The notes beneath the pieces are model-generated. The model had not been told where the DNA came from and did not search any database. It worked only from the letters and a program-made list of their open reading frames with translations. Of a stretch of 12,181 nucleotides of DNA, positions 10,817 through 12,181 are shown one piece after another (the first letter of the stretch is position 1; every line of letters begins with the position of its first letter). The DNA lies in the NCBI GenBank assembly GCA_017608775.1, contig JAFCFF010000015.1, positions 1 to 12,181 on the forward strand, read 5' to 3'. This DNA is from Candidatus Iainarchaeum sp. Lineage in GTDB: Archaea > Iainarchaeota > Iainarchaeia > Iainarchaeales > JAFCFF01. A program made the position numbers and the translations under genes.

Positions 10817-12181
10817 TCTCTTATAAAATTTCTTAACTCTTTTTCCACAACTTCTCTTATCTTCTTACCAGCTATTTTCCCCCCAAACTTCTTCATCGTT
10901 TCTCCAACCAAGGCATTAAGTGAATACATTTTCTGTTTTTTAACAAATTCCTTTTTTTCTTGGATTATTTTCCTTACTTCTTTTTCAAGCTCCTTCTCAA
11001 TTTTTTTCGGGGCTTTTTTTATCTCTCTCAAAACTTTAACAAGCTGCTTTCCTCTTGAAAGCTCTCTTAAAATCTCCTTTCTCAAATCCTTTATGAACTT
11101 TCTTGCCTTGAAGGCCTCCAAAAACTCTTTTAGCTCTCTCTTACCTATCCTTTCAACCATGACTCCCTCTTTTTCCAGGGTTTTCATGTCCTCAAGAACT
11201 GTTGTAAACAAAAACTTTGCTGGAATTCCTCTTTTAATCCATCTTATGAAATCCTCAGCATATTCATGAAGAGAAAGCTCCCTTATCTTTCCCTTTTCCA
11301 ATCCCTTTTTCTCAAAGAAGGAGGCTCTTTTCTCAAAGCTTAGAGGCAATTCCTTCCTGAGTTTTGAAAGCTGTTTTTTATCTATCTTTACAAGGGGGAC
11401 ATCTGTTTCTGGATACATTCTTGCCTTTCCCGGCAAAGGCCTTAGATAGTCGCTTTCTCCGTTTTGAAGAGCATTTCTTGTTTCTCCAGGAATTTTTTTT
11501 AAAATCAGGTTTAGCCTTTCAATCAAAACATCAAAACACCTTTTAACTTTGTTTTCCTTTCCTATCAAGATAATTGCGTTGTCGTTTTCCCTCAGGTTTA
11601 GACTTCTCTTAATTTCTTCTACCTCAGCTGTTTCAATACCATAGCCTGGAAGCTCGTCAAGATGTAGTAGTCCCTTTAATCCAGTTTTAACTTTTAGGTA
11701 AGATAAAAGCTCTCTTCCAAATGTTCTTTCAGGTTGTATTTTGAAGGAAAGCAGGTTTTTTGCGTTTTCCATTTCCAAGGCGTAAATTTTATCTCCTCTT
11801 TCCAAGGATTTTTTTATTAGAGAAGAGTTTGTGTTTCTAAAAACACTGGTTATCTCTTTTATTTTTTTTGAAAACTTTTTAATTTTTCTTTTTCTGAGTT
11901 CTTTCTGCCATTCCAAAATCCTTACCTGCCTTATAACTTCATTCTCAACAATCTTGTCAATAATAGCCAGGTCCTGGACTCCCTTTATCTCAGTCCTTGC
12001 ACCTTTTTTTATTGAAATATTTACATCTTGCCTTATGCTTCCTATTCCTCGTATTGCCTTTCCTGTTAGTCTTATTAGGTTTCCTATTGCCAGGGCAGCT
12101 TCTTTCATTTCCTTTGGGGAGGAAATCTCTGGTTTTGTTGTAAACTCAATCAAGGGAATCCCCTGCCTATCTAGGGAATAA
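10813..12181 (-). CDS. gatE: Glu-tRNA(Gln) amidotransferase subunit E, 5' end outside the window
   Basis: The frame is open to the right edge; 455 residues are visible, starting YSLDRQGIPLIEFTTKPE. The TTG at 12153 is an internal Leu codon in this conserved motif, not the start. GatE proteins are about 620-630 residues, so roughly 170-180 N-terminal residues lie beyond the edge. Visible motifs are GIGSIRQDVNISI with RTEIKGVQ (GatB/GatE cradle), the archaeal-type inserted GAD-like region (GLLHLDELPGYGIETAEVEE), LRPLPGKARMYPETDVP (about 11445-11395), and a YqeY-like tail ending LNALVGETMKKFGGKIAG. GatE activates Glu-tRNA(Gln) with ATP and amidates it with ammonia supplied by GatD. gatD is not in the window. 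Confidence 0.95.
   Translation of the reverse strand, partial: YSLDRQGIPLIEFTTKPEISSPKEMKEAALAIGNLIRLTGKAIRGIGSIRQDVNISIKKGARTEIKGVQDLAIIDKIVENEVIRQVRILEWQKELRKRKIKKFSKKIKEITSVFRNTNSSLIKKSLERGDKIYALEMENAKNLLSFKIQPERTFGRELLSYLKVKTGLKGLLHLDELPGYGIETAEVEEIKRSLNLRENDNAIILIGKENKVKRCFDVLIERLNLILKKIPGETRNALQNGESDYLRPLPGKARMYPETDVPLVKIDKKQLSKLRKELPLSFEKRASFFEKKGLEKGKIRELSLHEYAEDFIRWIKRGIPAKFLFTTVLEDMKTLEKEGVMVERIGKRELKEFLEAFKARKFIKDLRKEILRELSRGKQLVKVLREIKKAPKKIEKELEKEVRKIIQEKKEFVKKQKMYSLNALVGETMKKFGGKIAGKKIREVVEKELRNFIRD

Noticed and set aside
12151..12153. TTG 12153 as the start of gatE
   Set aside because: The frame continues upstream with YSLDRQGIP joined to LIEFTTKPE, a conserved GatB/GatE motif, so this codon is an internal leucine and the real start is outside the window.
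11831..12181. Plus-strand open frame reaching the right edge
   Set aside because: It is antisense to conserved GatE motifs, and its Ser/Phe/Ile-rich content comes from the Lys/Glu-rich gene on the other strand.
1..12181. CRISPR array, insertion sequence, integrase, attachment site or rRNA
   Set aside because: I found no regularly spaced repeats, transposase or recombinase motifs, tRNA-end duplication next to tRNA-Gln, or rRNA-like sequence on reading both strands.

Overview
The window looks like the chromosome of an AT-rich archaeon, probably one with a small genome of the DPANN type. The archaeal evidence is a large GatE fragment (the archaea-specific Glu-tRNA(Gln) amidotransferase subunit), a tRNA-Gln(UUG) with an A1-U72 end and no encoded CCA, and promoters built from TATA boxes. 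Several TATA boxes sit about 25-28 nt before the start codon, as expected for leaderless mRNAs, while other genes carry GGTG or GGAGG ribosome-binding sites. The DPANN placement is inferred from gene content and small gene size, not shown.

Left third (1-5121). An unfinished two-helix membrane protein gene leaves the left edge. Next come three two-gene modules of toxin-antitoxin type, set among housekeeping-like genes. Module 1 (239-889, minus) is a small antitoxin-like protein followed by a RelE/ParE-fold toxin, preceded by an 18-bp perfect palindrome beside the TATA box. A patatin-like phospholipase (987-1793) is transcribed away from it. Module 2 (1867-2801, plus) is a winged-helix protein with the KLxKxLYLLE and YGPYS motifs of the YwgA/Panacea (SocA) type followed by a PIN-domain nuclease. 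Module 3 (4460-5121, plus) is a diverged paralogue of module 1, with antitoxin and toxin overlapping by one base. Between modules 2 and 3 lies a lemA-htpX membrane protein/protease operon on the minus strand.

Middle (5197-9792). Isoleucyl-tRNA synthetase, a four-helix membrane protein of unknown function with a strong Shine-Dalgarno sequence, and a CPA2-type cation/proton antiporter without a regulatory RCK domain all run on the plus strand. The synthetase has HAGN where HIGH is expected. The antiporter has Ser-Asp where DD, ND or QD is usual.

Right third (9813-12181). tRNA-Gln(UUG) on the minus strand is followed by a 60-residue zinc-finger-like protein, a winged-helix protein and a divergent small DNA-binding-like protein sharing one TATA region, and gatE on the minus strand, whose 5' end lies outside the window. 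tRNA-Gln and GatE act in the same pathway, amidation of Glu-tRNA(Gln) to Gln-tRNA(Gln).

No intergenic gap exceeds about 120 bases. I saw no CRISPR array, insertion sequence, rRNA or integrase. The best candidate for something under-described is the YwgA/Panacea-like plus PIN pair, followed by the duplicated winged-helix/RelE modules with their palindromic promoter sites.
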